Assembly (NCBI GenBank): GCA_002344215.1
Contig: DDSV01000013.1
Location: forward strand, 23,325 to 87,324
Source of the DNA: Akkermansiaceae bacterium UBA2381
Lineage (GTDB): Bacteria > Verrucomicrobiota > Verrucomicrobiia > Verrucomicrobiales > DEV007
Length of the DNA stretch: 64,000 nucleotides
Direction: 5' to 3'
Shown here piece after piece: positions 9,673 through 18,023 of the stretch (positions within the stretch are counted from its first letter, which is position 1; each line of letters opens with the position of its first letter). The notes beneath the pieces are model-generated. The model was not told the origin of the DNA and searched no databases. It saw nothing but the letters and a program-made list of their open reading frames with translations. A program made the position numbers and the translations under genes.

Positions 9673-10203
9673 ATGATCCCTCAACCGGTATGCTCCCACC
9701 TGGGTATTCGCCCTGACATCCATCCCAACGCCTTCCTTGCTCCAGGGGCGGTGGTGGTCGGGGATGTCGTGATCGGCGACTCTTCCAGCGTCTGGTATCA
9801 AAGTGTATTACGCGCTGATATTCAAAGGATTACAATAGGATTCGGCACGAATATTCAGGACGGGACGGTGATTCATCTCTCCAGCGATCTCGGAACAATC
9901 GTCGGGGATCGGGTCACCGTCGGCCATCGGGCGCTGCTCCATGCCTGCGAGATTGAAGACGAAGTTCTCGTGGGAATGGGGGCGATTGTGATGGATGGGG
10001 CCAGCGTCGGAACTCAAAGCATTATCGCGGCGGGAGCGCTTATTCCGAAGGGAATGCGGATTCCTCCGGGGTCGCTCGTGATGGGTTCTCCCGGTCGAAT
10101 TGTGCGTGAATTAAATGTGGAAGAGCGTGATTCGATCCGTCTTTGGGCCGAAAAATACATCCGGGTGGCGGAGGAACATCGCTCTTTTCACGCCCGGGAT
10201 TGA
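9673..10203 (+). CDS. Gamma-carbonic-anhydrase-family protein
   Basis: A 176-residue left-handed beta-helix protein of the gamma carbonic anhydrase/YrdA/PaaY group. Hexapeptide repeats run from about residue 18 to 140 (HPNAFLAPGAVVVGDVVIGD..., IVGDRVTVGHRALLHAC). The histidines of the metal site are present in DGTVIH and in TVGHRALLHAC. A C-terminal helix (VEERDSIRLWAEKYIRVAEEH) packs on the helix. Whether it hydrates CO2 or acts as a thioesterase-like paralogue cannot be read from sequence. It is followed at 10266 by a BFN-domain gene on the same strand. Confidence 0.93.
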   Translation: MIPQPVCSHLGIRPDIHPNAFLAPGAVVVGDVVIGDSSSVWYQSVLRADIQRITIGFGTNIQDGTVIHLSSDLGTIVGDRVTVGHRALLHACEIEDEVLVGMGAIVMDGASVGTQSIIAAGALIPKGMRIPPGSLVMGSPGRIVRELNVEERDSIRLWAEKYIRVAEEHRSFHARD

Positions 10204-10265
10204 ATAAGGGACTCATTGTTTGCGAATTAGCAAAATGATCGTCATAGTGATGTCTTCAGCAGAGA

Positions 10266-10739
10266 ATGGAAAAATCCGTGGTCCAGGTGGAAGTCAAAAA
10301 CGTGCTCGCAACGAGCGCCGGTTCGGCCGTTTTTCTGGGTAATGCTGACAAAGTCTTTGTGATCTACGTCGATCATTCGGTCGGGTCGGCCATTAACATG
10401 TTCCTGCACGGAACCCCCAAGCCCCGTCCGCAAACCCATGATCTTTTTGCGGATGTCCTCACCTCGCTGGGGGCTCATGTCGAGCGGGTGGTTATCAACG
10501 ATTTCACCGACACGGTCTTTTTTGCCCGCCTCATCATTGTGGCGGAGAACGAACTGGAGGAGCGCAAGATCATCGAGATTGACGCCCGTCCGAGCGACAG
10601 TATCGCTCTTGCCGTGCAGGCGCACGCACCCATCTATGTGGCTTCGCATGTCTGGGAGGCGGTGGAGGACATGTCCATCGTCCTGAAAAAGATGCAGGAT
10701 GCGGGCGGGGAGCAGGGTGAGTCTTTTCCGGGGCTGTAG
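10266..10739 (+). CDS. Bifunctional nuclease (BFN/DUF151) domain protein
   Basis: A 157-residue protein of the DUF151/BFN family. The domain covers residues about 3-135; characteristic pieces are VFLGNADKVFVIYVDHSVGSAINM, THDLFADVLTSLGAHVERVVIND and the signature IDARPSDSIALAVQAHAPIYVA. Plant members have RNase and DNase activity; the bacterial function is unproven. Only six bases separate it from chrA, so they are likely co-transcribed. Confidence 0.92.
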   Translation: MEKSVVQVEVKNVLATSAGSAVFLGNADKVFVIYVDHSVGSAINMFLHGTPKPRPQTHDLFADVLTSLGAHVERVVINDFTDTVFFARLIIVAENELEERKIIEIDARPSDSIALAVQAHAPIYVASHVWEAVEDMSIVLKKMQDAGGEQGESFPGL

Positions 10740-10745
10740 AGGAAA

Positions 10746-12098
10746 ATGAGAGACGGGATGCCGGATCGCTCACCGTCGGACTCCGGGAATTTTGTTTCCC
10801 ACCCGGGTTTCGGGCAGGCCCTTCGGTTCTGGATCAAGCTGGGGTTTATCAGCTTCGGCGGACCGGCGGGACAAATTGCGATCATGCACAAGGAGCTGGT
10901 CGAGAAAAGACGCTGGATCAGCGACGGCCATTTCCTCCACGCGCTCAACTTTTGTATGCTTCTCCCCGGCCCCGAGGCCCAGCAGCTCGCGACCTATCTC
11001 GGCTGGAGGCTCCACGGAGCAAAGGGCGGCATTGCCGCCGGGCTCTGGTTTGTTCTTCCGTCAGTCTTTATTCTCTACGGACTGAGCTGGCTCTACATGG
11101 CGGGAGGTCATCTCCCCTGGCTTGCAGCGATTTTTCACGGGCTCCTCGCTGCCGTCATCGCCGTGGTCGCGGAAGCGGTTTTACGAATTGGGAAAAAGGC
11201 CCTGCGCAGCCCCGGGCTGTGGGCCATTGCGATTCTGTCCTTCGGAGCCATCTATTTTCTGGGGATTTCGTTTGTCTACATCATCCTGGGGGCCGCAATG
11301 ATCGGCTGGATGGGGAATCGATTTATTCCCGCGCAATTTCCGGCAGGGAAGGGTCATCACTCCGCCGGTGACAAGGGTGAACCGGAGGAGGTGAGGCTCG
11401 AGCAAGTCCAGTCGGCCACGGCCGGTCGCACGATTCGGGTGATCGCCGTTTCGCTGCTCCTTTGGTGTCTCCCGATTCTCGGTCTGGGCCTCTGGTTGGG
11501 CTGGGAAAGCACTCCGGTTCAGCAGGGAGTCTTTTTCAGCAAGGCGGCCCTCGTGACCTTTGGCGGCGCCTACGCCGTGTTGCCGTATGTGGCCCAGCAG
11601 GCGGTGGAAAATTATGCCTGGCTGAGCCACCCCCAGATGATGTCAGGCCTTGCTTTGGCCGAGACGACTCCGGGCCCGCTCATCATGGTCCTGCAGTTTG
11701 TCGGATTTGTGGGCGGCTGGCAGCATCCGGGAGCGCTATCGCCCCTGGCGGCGGCGACGGTGGGGGCCTTGATCACCACCTGGGTCACGTTTGTCCCCTG
11801 TTTTCTCTTTGTTTTCCTCGGAGCACCCCATGTCGAGCAACTCGGTGAACATCCCCGGCTCAGTGCGGCCATGACGGCGATCACCGCCGCTGTCGTCGGG
11901 GTCATCCTGAATCTGGGAGTCCACTTTGTCCGGCATGCCGTTTGGCCAACCGCTCCGGGTGGCTTGGAGGGATCATTTGACCTCTTTATCGCGGTGCTCT
12001 CGGGACTCGCCTTCCTTGCGATGAAGCGTTTTAAGGTTGGTCTGCTGCCGGTGATCGCCGGGTGCGCGCTGGCAGGCTGGGTGAATTCGTTTCTCTAG
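10746..12098 (+). CDS. chrA: Chromate efflux transporter ChrA, two-domain form
   Basis: A 450-residue inner-membrane protein of the CHR superfamily, which exports chromate by proton antiport. Two homologous CHR halves are visible. The first starts FWIKLGFISFGGPAGQIAIMH and contains FCMLLPGPEAQQLATYLGWRLHG. The second contains FFSKAALVTFGGAYAVLPYVAQQAV and LALAETTPGPLIMVLQFVGFVGGW. The linker (about residues 195-230) is hydrophilic. AGAGGAA four bases before the ATG is a good ribosome site. The family also contains members with no chromate phenotype, so the substrate is family knowledge, not shown here. Confidence 0.94.
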   Translation: MRDGMPDRSPSDSGNFVSHPGFGQALRFWIKLGFISFGGPAGQIAIMHKELVEKRRWISDGHFLHALNFCMLLPGPEAQQLATYLGWRLHGAKGGIAAGLWFVLPSVFILYGLSWLYMAGGHLPWLAAIFHGLLAAVIAVVAEAVLRIGKKALRSPGLWAIAILSFGAIYFLGISFVYIILGAAMIGWMGNRFIPAQFPAGKGHHSAGDKGEPEEVRLEQVQSATAGRTIRVIAVSLLLWCLPILGLGLWLGWESTPVQQGVFFSKAALVTFGGAYAVLPYVAQQAVENYAWLSHPQMMSGLALAETTPGPLIMVLQFVGFVGGWQHPGALSPLAAATVGALITTWVTFVPCFLFVFLGAPHVEQLGEHPRLSAAMTAITAAVVGVILNLGVHFVRHAVWPTAPGGLEGSFDLFIAVLSGLAFLAMKRFKVGLLPVIAGCALAGWVNSFL

Positions 12099-12156
12099 AG
12101 GAAGGGGGCGGGCAAACCTCGTTCAATGAATGACCGAACCCGGTTACATTGGCTAT

Positions 12157-12193
12157 TTGACTTGAACAAAAATTCATATCAATATCCATTCAT
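12157..12193 (+). promoter_or_regulatory. Candidate arsR-pst promoter/operator
   Basis: TTGACT at 12157-12162 and CAATAT at 12180-12185 are spaced 17 bases apart. The stretch is AT-rich and holds a direct repeat of ATTCAT (12172-12177 and 12188-12193). A promoter here would give a nearly leaderless transcript from the ATG at 12192 and would allow autoregulation by the ArsR product. Assignment is tentative. Confidence 0.33.
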
Positions 12194-12527
12194 GAAAGTG
12201 GACCCGTTCAAGATGCGTAAGGAGACTTCGGGCGAAGAGATCTCCTGCGCCACGATGCTCAAGGCCCTTGCCGATGAAACGAGGCTGGCGGTGGTGAGGC
12301 AGTTGCTCACGAATCCACAGCATGTCGGTGAGCTTCAAGTGGCGCTCGAGATCGAACAAAGTCTGCTTTCGCATCACCTGAAGCTCCTGAGAGATGCGGG
12401 CATTGTAGAATCGGAACGGGACGGAAAATCGGTGCTCTACCGTCTTGCCTCTTCCGTCGAACTGCGCCGCCGCGGGGACATCATTGATCTCGGGTGCTGC
12501 CAGCTTTCATTTCCCTCCGGCAAATGA
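12192..12527 (+). CDS. ArsR-family transcriptional regulator
   Basis: A winged-helix repressor of the ArsR/SmtB family. The core reads MLKALADETRLAVVRQLL...HVGELQVALEIEQSLLSHHLKLLRDAGIVESERDGKSVLYRLA, with the recognition helix around QSLLSHHLKLL. The C-terminus carries a vicinal cysteine pair (DLGCCQLSF); a C-terminal pair of this kind binds As(III) in Acidithiobacillus ferrooxidans ArsR, while the E. coli-type CVC motif in the recognition helix is absent. I prefer the ATG at 12192 because a promoter-like sequence overlaps the region upstream; an ATG at 12126 is also open. The stop overlaps the start of the pstS-like gene (ATGA), so the regulator is coupled to the phosphate importer. Confidence 0.9.
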   Translation: MKVDPFKMRKETSGEEISCATMLKALADETRLAVVRQLLTNPQHVGELQVALEIEQSLLSHHLKLLRDAGIVESERDGKSVLYRLASSVELRRRGDIIDLGCCQLSFPSGK

Positions 12528-13339
12528 TGAAGAGTGCGCCACTGCTTATCGGACTGTCTGTATTATCCCTGTTTTCGGGATGTTCCCGGGAGAAAAGGGA
12601 AATAATCATTCTTACCGGGTCGAGCACCGTCGCCCCGGTCGTGACTGATGCGGCGAAGCGGTTCGAAGCCACACATCCGGGTGTCAGAATTGAAGTGCAG
12701 ACGGGAGGTTCTTCGCGGGGAATCGCCGATGCGCTCTCCGGACTTGCCACCTTCGGGATGATCTCTCGGGATCTCAAAGCCGATGAATCGGAACTGACGG
12801 CCCATCGTTTCGCGATCGACGGGGTTGGAATCATCCTGCATCAAACGAATCCGGTCACTGATTTTTCCCGCCAGCAACTGATTGATATCTACACCGGTAA
12901 AGTCACGAACTGGAAAGAGTTGGGCGGCCCCGATGCAAAGATCACCGTGGCGAGCAAGGCCGAAGGTCGCGCGACCCTGGAGGTTTTTCTCGGATACACC
13001 GGTCTCGACAGCGCCGACATCAAGGCTGGCGTCATTGTGGGCGAGAATCAGCAGGCGATCAAAACCGTGGTCGCCGATCCCAATGCCATTGCTTATGTCT
13101 CGATCGGGGCGGCGGCCAGTGAAGCGGCGGGAGGCACTCCGATCAAGCTGGTGCGCTGCGACGGGATTGAGCCGACCAATGAAAATGTGGCGGCCGGAAA
13201 GTTTCCCATCATGAGGCCGCTCCAACTCGTTTCCCATGGCGAAATTCCGGCTACGGCCCGCGATTTTCTGGATTTCCTCACCGCACCTGAGAACGCAGAT
13301 CTGATCGAGTCCCATCTATATGTTTCTCTCTCGAAGTGA
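12524..13339 (+). CDS. pstS: Phosphate ABC transporter substrate-binding lipoprotein
   Basis: A 271-residue PBP-like-2 protein that captures phosphate for the Pst importer. The N-terminus is a lipoprotein signal with lipobox LFSGC, so the mature protein is anchored to the membrane. Binding-site motifs are ILTGSSTVAPV and the serine/arginine loop TGGSSRGIADAL. The typical INFVPK-like segment reads DIYTGKVTNWKELGGPDAKITVASK. ATG at 12524 overlaps the arsR stop. The start of pstC at 13320 lies inside this gene (20-base overlap). It is shorter than E. coli PstS but normal for the lipoprotein subgroup. Oxyanion specificity (phosphate versus arsenate) is not decidable from sequence. Confidence 0.92.
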   Translation: MMKSAPLLIGLSVLSLFSGCSREKREIIILTGSSTVAPVVTDAAKRFEATHPGVRIEVQTGGSSRGIADALSGLATFGMISRDLKADESELTAHRFAIDGVGIILHQTNPVTDFSRQQLIDIYTGKVTNWKELGGPDAKITVASKAEGRATLEVFLGYTGLDSADIKAGVIVGENQQAIKTVVADPNAIAYVSIGAAASEAAGGTPIKLVRCDGIEPTNENVAAGKFPIMRPLQLVSHGEIPATARDFLDFLTAPENADLIESHLYVSLSK

Positions 13340-14186
13340 CCGGATTCTGCGGGGGGCGCTCGTGATGCTCGCGCTTCTTTCGGGGAGTGTCGTCCTTTTG
13401 ATCGTCTGGTTCCTCGTTGCCGGGGCGCTGCCCGCGCTGCGGGACGGTTACCTGCCCCGCCTCCTTTTTGATGAGCATTGGCAGCCAGGCTCGGCACGTG
13501 ATCCCCAGTTTGCCCTGATGCCGATGTTGGCGGCCTCGGTTCTCGTGACGGCGCTCGCCGCCTTGCTTGCCGCTCCTCTGGGAATCGCCGGTGCGGTGTT
13601 TCATCGCTTTTATCTGCCAAAGCGCCTGGCGGTCTGGAACCAGCGAATGCTAGAACTCCTCGCTGGCGTCCCTTCGATCGTCTTCGGATTCTGGGGGCTC
13701 ACTGTTCTGGTGCCTTTGATCAATCGTCTTCATCCTCCGGGGCAAAGTCTCCTCGCGGCGGGGATCGTGCTTGCCCTGATGATCCTGCCGACCATCGCCC
13801 TGACAAGCCAGTCCGCCCTGCGGTCGGTACCGGAAAGCCAACTCCTCGCCGCCGCCGGATTGGGAATGGGCCGGTTCGCGACTGTGTTTCATATTGCCCT
13901 GCCCTCCGCGCGGAGCGGGATAGGGAGCGGTGTCCTCCTGGCCATAGCGAGAGCAGTCGGAGAAACGATGGCGGTGGTGATGGTTTGCGGAAATATCGCA
14001 AAATTTCCCGGGAGCGTCTTCGATCCCGTTCGACCGGTCACCGCGACCATCGCCCTGGAGATGGGCTATGCCTCAAGTTCACACAAGGCCCTCCTCTATC
14101 TGGCGGGACTAATCCTTGTGCTCGTCACCGGTGCCCTCACGGGTTGGCTCGCCTTCGGAAAAAGAAACGCCGGCGAGGTGAGTTAA
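13320..14186 (+). CDS. pstC: Phosphate ABC transporter permease PstC
   Basis: A 288-residue inner-membrane permease with about six helices. The ABC permease EAA-type loop, which contacts PstB, reads ESQLLAAAGLGMGRFATVFHIALPSARSGIGSG. The AGVPSIVFGFWGL segment is characteristic of the PstC/PstA family. It overlaps pstS by 20 bases and is followed by pstA after 15 bases. PstC rather than PstA by order and by the long periplasmic loop after the first helix. Confidence 0.93.
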   Translation: MFLSRSDRILRGALVMLALLSGSVVLLIVWFLVAGALPALRDGYLPRLLFDEHWQPGSARDPQFALMPMLAASVLVTALAALLAAPLGIAGAVFHRFYLPKRLAVWNQRMLELLAGVPSIVFGFWGLTVLVPLINRLHPPGQSLLAAGIVLALMILPTIALTSQSALRSVPESQLLAAAGLGMGRFATVFHIALPSARSGIGSGVLLAIARAVGETMAVVMVCGNIAKFPGSVFDPVRPVTATIALEMGYASSSHKALLYLAGLILVLVTGALTGWLAFGKRNAGEVS

Positions 14187-14201
14187 CCCGGGGGAAATCT
14201 C

Positions 14202-15065
14202 ATGAAATCACCGGTCAGTCGCCGAAACCATCGCCGCTTTTCAGATCTTGCCTGCGGGATCGTTGGAGCGGTCGCCGCAAGTCTGACTCTGGTGGTGCTC
14301 GGGTGCATCGTCTGGGATCTTCTCCGGCTGGGACTGCCTCATCTCTCGTGGTTGTTCCTGACAGGAGAAGTGGCAGATGGGGGCAGATCGGGAGGGATAG
14401 GACCGGTGCTCGTTTCGACGGTGATGATTGTTGTGATTGCTCTTGCGGTTGCGATACCGCCCGGCGTCGGATGCGCTCTCTGGCTGTCCGAGTTCGTTCG
14501 CCCCGGCACCGTCCCGGCCCGGGCCATCACCGGTGGGGTCGATCTACTCGCGAGTGTGCCCTCGATTGTCTTCGGACTGTTTGGAATGGCCTTTTTTGCC
14601 CAGGTTCTGGGACTTGGTTTTTCGATATTGTCAGGAGGCCTCACGCTCGCCTGCATGATTCTCCCTCTCCTTGTCCGGACGACCCTGACCGCTCTTCAGA
14701 GTCTGCCTGTCGACCTTCGTCCTTCCGCTGCGGCTCTCGGATTGACGCAAACGACCACGATCAGGAAGATTCTCCTGCCGGCCGCCCTTCCCGGTATCCT
14801 CGTCGGGGTGACCATCGGTGTGGCGAGATCACTTTCGGAAACCGCCGCCCTGATTTTTACGAGCGGCTACGCGACCCGCTGGCCGGACTCGCCAGGTGAT
14901 TCGGGGAGAGCGCTCTCTGTTCATATTTACGATCTTGCGATGAATATCCCGAACGGGGCCGCCGCCGCCTCGGCTTCGGCTCTCGTTCTTTTGCTGATGA
15001 TTCTCGTGATTAATTCATTTGCCTCATTCCTCGCGGAGCGCTGGCTCCGTCGCTACCACTCATGA
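14202..15065 (+). CDS. pstA: Phosphate ABC transporter permease PstA
   Basis: A 287-residue permease with about six helices. It shows the shared VDLLASVPSIVFGLFGMAFF segment and the cytoplasmic EAA loop (LRPSAAALGLTQTTTIRKILLPAALPGILVG), followed by ARSLSETAALIFTSGYATR. It pairs with PstC to form the channel. It overlaps pstB by four bases (ATGA), consistent with one polycistronic unit. Confidence 0.93.
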   Translation: MKSPVSRRNHRRFSDLACGIVGAVAASLTLVVLGCIVWDLLRLGLPHLSWLFLTGEVADGGRSGGIGPVLVSTVMIVVIALAVAIPPGVGCALWLSEFVRPGTVPARAITGGVDLLASVPSIVFGLFGMAFFAQVLGLGFSILSGGLTLACMILPLLVRTTLTALQSLPVDLRPSAAALGLTQTTTIRKILLPAALPGILVGVTIGVARSLSETAALIFTSGYATRWPDSPGDSGRALSVHIYDLAMNIPNGAAAASASALVLLLMILVINSFASFLAERWLRRYHS

Positions 15066-15868
15066 CATCTGTTAGTTCCTGTTCTTCAAACACCTCCTGT
15101 ACCTGCGGCGGTCTCAGCCTCTCGGATGTTTCAGTTCATTACGGAAACTTTGCCGCCATCCGGGAGGTTAGCCTTACCATTCCCGACTGCCAAATCACCG
15201 CGCTGGTTGGTCCGTCAGGCTGTGGAAAAAGTTCGCTGCTGCATGCCATGAACCGGCTCACCGATCTCATCCCGGGCTGCCGCGTTGAGGGCAGTGTCAG
15301 GGACGGGGTGGGGCGTGAACTGACCGATCCGTCCCTGGATGTCATGTCCCTGAGAAGGCGCATCGGGATGGTCTTTCAAAAGCCGAATCCTTTCCCTCAT
15401 TCCATTCGACGGAACTTCGAGATCCCCCTCCGTGAACACGGCGTGTCCCGCTCCGATCTTCCGGACTTGATGGAAAAAAGTCTCCGCGATGTCGGGCTCT
15501 GGGAGGAAGTTTCGAGTCGCCTTGACGAAAGTGCGATGAAACTTTCCGGAGGCCAGCAGCAGCGGCTCTGTATTGCTCGCGCCCTTGCTCTCGATCCTGA
15601 AGTGATCCTTTTCGACGAGCCTTGCAGCGCTCTCGACCCGCTCGCTTCAGCCGTGGTCGAGGAGCATATCGCCGCCCTGCGCGGTCGTGTCACCGTCGTG
15701 ATCGTAACACACAATCTGGCCCAGGCGCGACGACTCGCCGATCATGTCGGTGTCTTCTGGATGCGCGCTGGAGCCGGGACGATTGTGGAAGAGGGACCGG
15801 CTGAGGTGGTGTTTGCTTCTCCTTCTGACGCCGACGCCCGGTATTATCTTTCCGGGGTTCGGGGGTAA
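15062..15868 (+). CDS. pstB: Phosphate ABC transporter ATPase PstB
   Basis: A 268-residue ATPase energising phosphate import. Walker A is GPSGCGKSS, the Q-loop lies in MVFQKPNPFPHSI, the ABC signature is LSGGQQQR and Walker B is VILFDEPCSALDP (Cys where most have Thr). The switch histidine is in VIVTHNLAQARRLADH. The PNPFP motif after the Q-loop is typical of PstB. The first 17 residues carry three cysteines (SSCSSNTSCTCGG), which most PstBs lack. The last gene of the unit; no phoU follows, as the next gene is convergent after 12 bases. Confidence 0.95.
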   Translation: MTSVSSCSSNTSCTCGGLSLSDVSVHYGNFAAIREVSLTIPDCQITALVGPSGCGKSSLLHAMNRLTDLIPGCRVEGSVRDGVGRELTDPSLDVMSLRRRIGMVFQKPNPFPHSIRRNFEIPLREHGVSRSDLPDLMEKSLRDVGLWEEVSSRLDESAMKLSGGQQQRLCIARALALDPEVILFDEPCSALDPLASAVVEEHIAALRGRVTVVIVTHNLAQARRLADHVGVFWMRAGAGTIVEEGPAEVVFASPSDADARYYLSGVRG

Positions 15869-15880
15869 GTTGAAAAAGGT

Positions 15881-17110
15881 TTAGTCCAAGGTGTAGACAA
15901 ACAAACCCGACCGCAACTTCGGCTCAAACCAGGTCGACTTGGGCGGCATAATCTCTCCGGCATCGGCAATATCGATAAGCTGCTGGACGGTGGTCGGGAA
16001 CATTGAAAAGGCAACGGCCCAGTCTCCACTGTCGACCCGCTTTTCCAGTTCCGCCGTGCCGCGAATTCCGCCGATAAAGTCGATGCGATTGTCGGTGCGC
16101 GGGTCCCCGATTCCGAGAATAGGGGTCAGCACCTGATCCTGAAGAAAGGAGACATCGAGGCGCTCGATCGGGTTGTCCGTTTTGACGGTGTCCCAGCTCA
16201 AGGTGTGCCAGCTCCCGTCGAGATAAACACAGACGGACTCGGGGCCATCGGGCGTTTTCTGGCCATTGGAATCGAGGTGGAACTTCCCGGCAAGGCGCTG
16301 GAGGAAGCTGTCGGCGGAGAGTCCATTGAGATCCTTTACGACCCGATTGTAGGGAAGGATATTGAGCTGGCTCGCGGGAAAAGTCACGGCAAGGAACCAG
16401 TTGTAGTTCTCGGTCCCGTCGTGGGTGGGATTCGCCTCGCGGCGCTCCTTGCCAACGCGGGCGGCGCTGGCACTGCGGTGATGACCGTCGGCGACATAGG
16501 AGACGGGAACTTTTGCAAGCGCCTCGAGGACCGGGCCGGCTTCTTTCTCTGTCACGCGCCAGACAGTGTGCTGCACCTTGACATCATCGACGAAGTCGAT
16601 GTTCGGCTCATGCGAACTCGTCCACTTGTCGACAAAGGTATCGATGGCTTTGTCATCCTTATAGGTCAGGAAAACGGGGCCGGTGTTGGCACTCAGGACA
16701 TCGGTGAGGCGGGTGCGATCATCCTCCTTCACTTTGCGGGTCTTCTCGTGCTTTTTGATGATGTCGTTCTCGTAGTCCTCGATATGGAAAGCGAGGGTGA
16801 TCCCGGTTTGAGAGCGACCGTTCATGATCTGACGGTAGAGGTAAATGCAGGGTTCGGGTTCGCGGACAAAGATTCCCTCCTGCTGGAATTTTTCGAAGTT
16901 CCGCCTGGCGTGGGCATAAACCTCTTCGCTGTAGGGATCGACGTCGGCAGGGAGTTCCAGTTCGGCACGTTCGACCCGAAGGAAGCTGTTCGGCAGACCC
17001 TCGGCAAGGGCGCGTGCCTCCTCCGTATTGATGACATCGTAGGGAACCGAAGCGAGTGACGCGGCGATACCGGGGGCGGGAACGAGGGAGGGAAAAGCTT
17101 TTACTCTCAT
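15881..17110 (-). CDS. DUF1015 family protein
   Basis: A 409-residue protein of the DUF1015 family, found across bacteria, with no proven function. Family landmarks are the N-terminal ASVPYDVINTEEAR, the central HEKTRKVKEDDRTRL...NTGPVFLTY and the VADGHHRSASAARVGKERRE motif, which resembles a catalytic or metal-binding site. No signal peptide or membrane segment. I use ATG 17110; a TTG two codons upstream is open. It lies 74 bases downstream of the HAD gene on the same strand, so they may be co-transcribed. Confidence 0.9.
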   Translation of the reverse strand: MRVKAFPSLVPAPGIAASLASVPYDVINTEEARALAEGLPNSFLRVERAELELPADVDPYSEEVYAHARRNFEKFQQEGIFVREPEPCIYLYRQIMNGRSQTGITLAFHIEDYENDIIKKHEKTRKVKEDDRTRLTDVLSANTGPVFLTYKDDKAIDTFVDKWTSSHEPNIDFVDDVKVQHTVWRVTEKEAGPVLEALAKVPVSYVADGHHRSASAARVGKERREANPTHDGTENYNWFLAVTFPASQLNILPYNRVVKDLNGLSADSFLQRLAGKFHLDSNGQKTPDGPESVCVYLDGSWHTLSWDTVKTDNPIERLDVSFLQDQVLTPILGIGDPRTDNRIDFIGGIRGTAELEKRVDSGDWAVAFSMFPTTVQQLIDIADAGEIMPPKSTWFEPKLRSGLFVYTLD

Positions 17111-17184
17111 GGGCAATATTCAGGATAAAACAGAGGGAACTCCTACACGGAAGAATGACGATCTCAATCGCAAATCGCAGATCG

Positions 17185-17871
17185 TTAGATGAGGGAGCGG
17201 ATGACTTCGGCGTTGAGCTCAGCCAGGGAATCGACGATCCGGCTGGCCCCCGAATCATCAAAGCTTGAACGGGGATGAGTGGTGGTTACCGCAATGACTT
17301 TCATCCCGGCAGCGCGGGCGGCCTCGACGCCGACATGGGCGTCTTCAATGACGAGGCAGGAGGCGGGGACACGATCGATTTTCGCAGCGGCTTCGAGGAA
17401 GACATCCGGATCGGGCTTTCCTCTCGAGACATCCTCGGCTCCGGTGTAAAAAGGGCCAAAGAACCGGTCGAGGCCGGTCGCGGCAAAGCAGACCTCGATG
17501 TTTTTCCGCGAGGTGGAGGATCCCAGCGAAAAGGGAACCCCGGCTGAAGTCAGTGATTCGAGCAGATCGACGACACCCGGAAGCGGATCGATCCCGTCCT
17601 CGGCGAGAAGTCTCCGGTAGATCGCCTCTTTCCGTTCTCCGAGGGAGCGGATCTCCTCATGGTCGTCGGGTCCGGTCCAGTGGAAGACGTGAGGAATGCA
17701 CATGACGTTGCGCATGCCGAAGGATTCCTTGAACTGCTCCTTTGTGAGCGCTTTGCCGATCTCACTGGCGAGAAGAAACCAGCTTCGTTCGTGCTGGTCA
17801 TGGGAATCGATGAGTACTCCGTCGAGGTCGAAGACGACGCCGATCTCGGAGAAGGAGAGGGAACCGGACAT
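17185..17871 (-). CDS. HAD hydrolase, beta-phosphoglucomutase-like
   Basis: A 228-residue haloacid-dehalogenase-fold phosphatase or phosphomutase. Motif I is VVFDLDGVLIDS (nucleophile D16 in DLDG, with the second Asp as acid/base). Motif II is SLGSSTSRKN, motif III K in SRGKPDPDVFLEAA and motif IV VIEDAHVGVEAARAAGMKVIAV. A helical cap lies between motifs I and II. Substrate unknown; sugar phosphates are usual for this subgroup. The first 40 codons and about 90 bases upstream occur again, decayed, at 23.8-24.0 kb, on the far side of the sulfotransferase-LpxB module. Confidence 0.9.
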   Translation of the reverse strand: MSGSLSFSEIGVVFDLDGVLIDSHDQHERSWFLLASEIGKALTKEQFKESFGMRNVMCIPHVFHWTGPDDHEEIRSLGERKEAIYRRLLAEDGIDPLPGVVDLLESLTSAGVPFSLGSSTSRKNIEVCFAATGLDRFFGPFYTGAEDVSRGKPDPDVFLEAAAKIDRVPASCLVIEDAHVGVEAARAAGMKVIAVTTTHPRSSFDDSGASRIVDSLAELNAEVIRSLI

Positions 17872-17970
17872 AGGGGGAAGTATGGAGCGGTCGGAGAAAA
17901 GGGCAAGATGGGGATTTCAGCGCGAAGGATCCAACCCCGAACCGGGAGAGACGGATCTTGAGCGCGGTAG
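17765..17970. repeat. Left ~200-bp direct repeat (HAD 5' end and leader)
   Basis: The start of the HAD gene plus about 90 bases upstream, repeated in the same orientation at 23792-24000. Landmarks shared are AACCGGACA(T/A), GATGGGGA at 37 bases beyond the start codon in both copies, and AGACGG(A/G)TCTTGA at 78 versus 76 bases. Within the coding part, aligned stretches look roughly 80 percent identical by eye. Confidence 0.8.
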
Positions 17971-18023
17971 CTCTCTGCCATCCTCCACTTGGCAAACTCT
18001 TCCCTCTGCCCTAGCCTATCGAA

